From: JAGNRR01 sp965230665
Lineage (GTDB): Bacteria; Bacteroidota; Bacteroidia; Chitinophagales; Chitinophagaceae
Assembly: GCA_965230665.1 (NCBI GenBank)
Contig: CBDDLM010000004.1
Span: 2,790,001 to 2,854,000 of the forward strand
Direction: 5' to 3'
Length of the DNA stretch: 64,000 nucleotides
Shown: in pieces, positions 62,935 through 64,000 of the stretch
Layout: every line of letters begins with the position of its first letter
Numbering within the stretch: position 1 is the first letter of the stretch
Made by a program: the position numbers and the translations under genes
Notes under the pieces: model-generated
What the model was told of the DNA's origin: nothing
The model's input: the letters and a program-made list of their open reading frames with translations, nothing else
Databases searched by the model: none

Positions 62935-63028
62935 CAGTGCATAAATCTACAAACAATGAATTGAATTATATGTCCATAAACCCCATTTTTAATTCCAATC
63001 TCTATTCTTATATTCACACTTCTATTCT

Positions 63029-64000
63029 ATGGAAAAATTTCAAGGTGTTTTAGGGATATTGTTCATATTAGGTATTGCATGGATATTTAGTAATAATAAG
63101 AAACACATTAATCCTAGGTTAGTACTTTCAGGTTTAGGACTTCAGATATTACTTGGTTTACTCATTTTAAAAGTTCCTTTTATTAAGACCTTTTTCGAAC
63201 TAATTGGTAAAGCTGTAGAGAAGATTGATGCTGCTGCATTTAAAGGAGCATCTTTTGTATACGGAGGGTTACTTGTGAACGGGAGTGACGGTCCAATGGC
63301 ATATAGAGCAGGAGAACAAATGGATGCAACGGCGAGACCATTTATATTCGGTTTTAATGTATTGGCGACGATCATTATCATCTGTATTTTGGTAGCACTC
63401 ATGTACCATTTTGGTATTATGCAACGCATTGTTGGTTTTTTGGCTAAATGGATGAATAAAATATTAAGAGTTTCGGGAGTAGAAAGTTTAAGCAATGTAG
63501 GAAGTGCTTTTGTAGGACAGGTGGAAGCACAAGTCATGATTCAACCATTTATAAAGAATATGACCCGCAGTGAAATTATGGCAAGTATGGCTGGAAGTTT
63601 TGCCTGTATTTCGGGTTCTGTGATGGCCATATATGCATCCTTTGGGATTGAGATGAAATTTTTGTTGACGGCAAGTTTAATGGCTGCACCAGGTGCCCTT
63701 GTCATAGCCAAGATTTTATTTCCCGAAACTGAAAAATCCGAAACAATGGGTGATGTTAAAATAAGTACCAAGAGCCAATATGATAGTGCCATTGATGCGA
63801 TAACGCATGGAGCCTCAGATGGGATGAAAATTTCTTTAAATGTATTTGCAATGCTTATTGGGTTTATTGCCCTTATTGCATTGGTTGATGCAGGTCTGGC
63901 TTATTTACCTGTTGATCAAACGATACAGTTAAGGACTATATTTGGTTGGATATTCTATCCTTTTGCTTGGTTGTTGGGAGTTCCGAATGCTGATTTGCAA
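63029..64000 (+). CDS. Concentrative nucleoside transporter (CNT/NupC family), 5' part
   Basis: The first 324 codons, open to the window edge. The N-terminus has several membrane segments (FQGVLGILFILGIAWIFS, LQILLGLLILKVPFI). The family core is visible: FIFGFNVLATIIIICILVALMYHFGIMQRIVGFLAKWM is split over two segments, then VSGVESLSNVGSAFVGQVEAQVMIQPFI, MTRSEIMASMAGSFACISGSVMAIY, MAAPGALVIAKI and DAITHGASDGMKISLNVFAMLIGFIALIAL. The GQVEAQVMI and TRSEIMA motifs identify sodium- or proton-coupled nucleoside symporters. The start is the ATG at 63029. The gene is divergent from mazG. Confidence 0.9.
   Translation, partial: MEKFQGVLGILFILGIAWIFSNNKKHINPRLVLSGLGLQILLGLLILKVPFIKTFFELIGKAVEKIDAAAFKGASFVYGGLLVNGSDGPMAYRAGEQMDATARPFIFGFNVLATIIIICILVALMYHFGIMQRIVGFLAKWMNKILRVSGVESLSNVGSAFVGQVEAQVMIQPFIKNMTRSEIMASMAGSFACISGSVMAIYASFGIEMKFLLTASLMAAPGALVIAKILFPETEKSETMGDVKISTKSQYDSAIDAITHGASDGMKISLNVFAMLIGFIALIALVDAGLAYLPVDQTIQLRTIFGWIFYPFAWLLGVPNADLQ

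Noticed and set aside
63142..63537. A 131-codon open frame opposite the nucleoside transporter gene
   Set aside because: The plus strand has a well-supported transporter with conserved motifs over the same bases.

Overview
The window reads as a chromosomal segment of a Bacteroidota bacterium. The evidence is a short primary sigma factor without region 1.1, many promoters with a TAnnTTTG box just upstream of genes, almost no Shine-Dalgarno-like sequence, a type IX secretion sorting domain, LytTR and two-component-propeller regulators, a DUF6089 barrel protein, and Kdo/heptose LPS genes. The DNA is AT-rich and the order or family cannot be settled from it. Nothing points to a phage, plasmid, transposon, CRISPR array, rRNA or tRNA. 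Most genes are housekeeping genes packed in short operons.

Layout. 1-3.9 kb: tail of a probable phosphatase gene, the primary sigma factor (minus strand), a START-like protein, then an LptF/G permease with kdsB. 3.9-14.4 kb: rpoB-rpoC with their own promoter and a structured leader, a terminator, then atpD-atpC and a second terminator. The usual upstream rplKAJL ribosomal genes are absent. 14.3-14.7 kb: a decayed T9SS cargo gene remnant. 14.7-22.7 kb: purL, a BadF-type kinase, a T9SS-secreted repeat protein, a lipoprotein plus glutaryl-CoA dehydrogenase-like gene, 3-hydroxyacyl-CoA dehydrogenase and YqgE. 22.8-30.4 kb: an orphan histidine kinase, an LD-carboxypeptidase, metG, two outer-membrane barrel proteins, an SprT-like protein and kdsA. 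30.5-38.9 kb: threonine dehydrogenase, a YkgJ cysteine-cluster protein, a secreted HExxH protein, a PLP decarboxylase, DUF2147, paaZ, a TPR protein, secG and an O6-alkylguanine-DNA methyltransferase. 39-47.5 kb: smc, then on the minus strand a giant propeller sensor kinase, a LytTR regulator and hldD. 47.5-64 kb: miaE, fbp, yigZ, an EamA transporter, ribD, hscA, DUF6089, pfkA, an M1 aminopeptidase, an EVE protein, a large NtrY-like kinase, mazG and the start of a CNT nucleoside transporter.

How the genes relate. Four loci feed LPS core synthesis or export (lptF/G, kdsB, kdsA, hldD). glutaryl-CoA dehydrogenase, hydroxyacyl-CoA dehydrogenase and paaZ suggest aerobic CoA-thioester catabolism. 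fbp and pfkA give both directions of the FBP step. purL is the small type, so purQ and purS should be elsewhere.

I found no convincing new multi-gene system. The points most worth checking are: very short or leaderless transcripts at many genes; a signal peptide on the propeller kinase with no canonical start codon, placed four bases after a promoter-like box; a terminator-like hairpin in the rpoB leader; six of ten convergent gene pairs overlapping at their stop ends; a multi-frameshifted T9SS remnant; and a PLP decarboxylase with an added cysteine cluster beside a YkgJ/HExxH operon.
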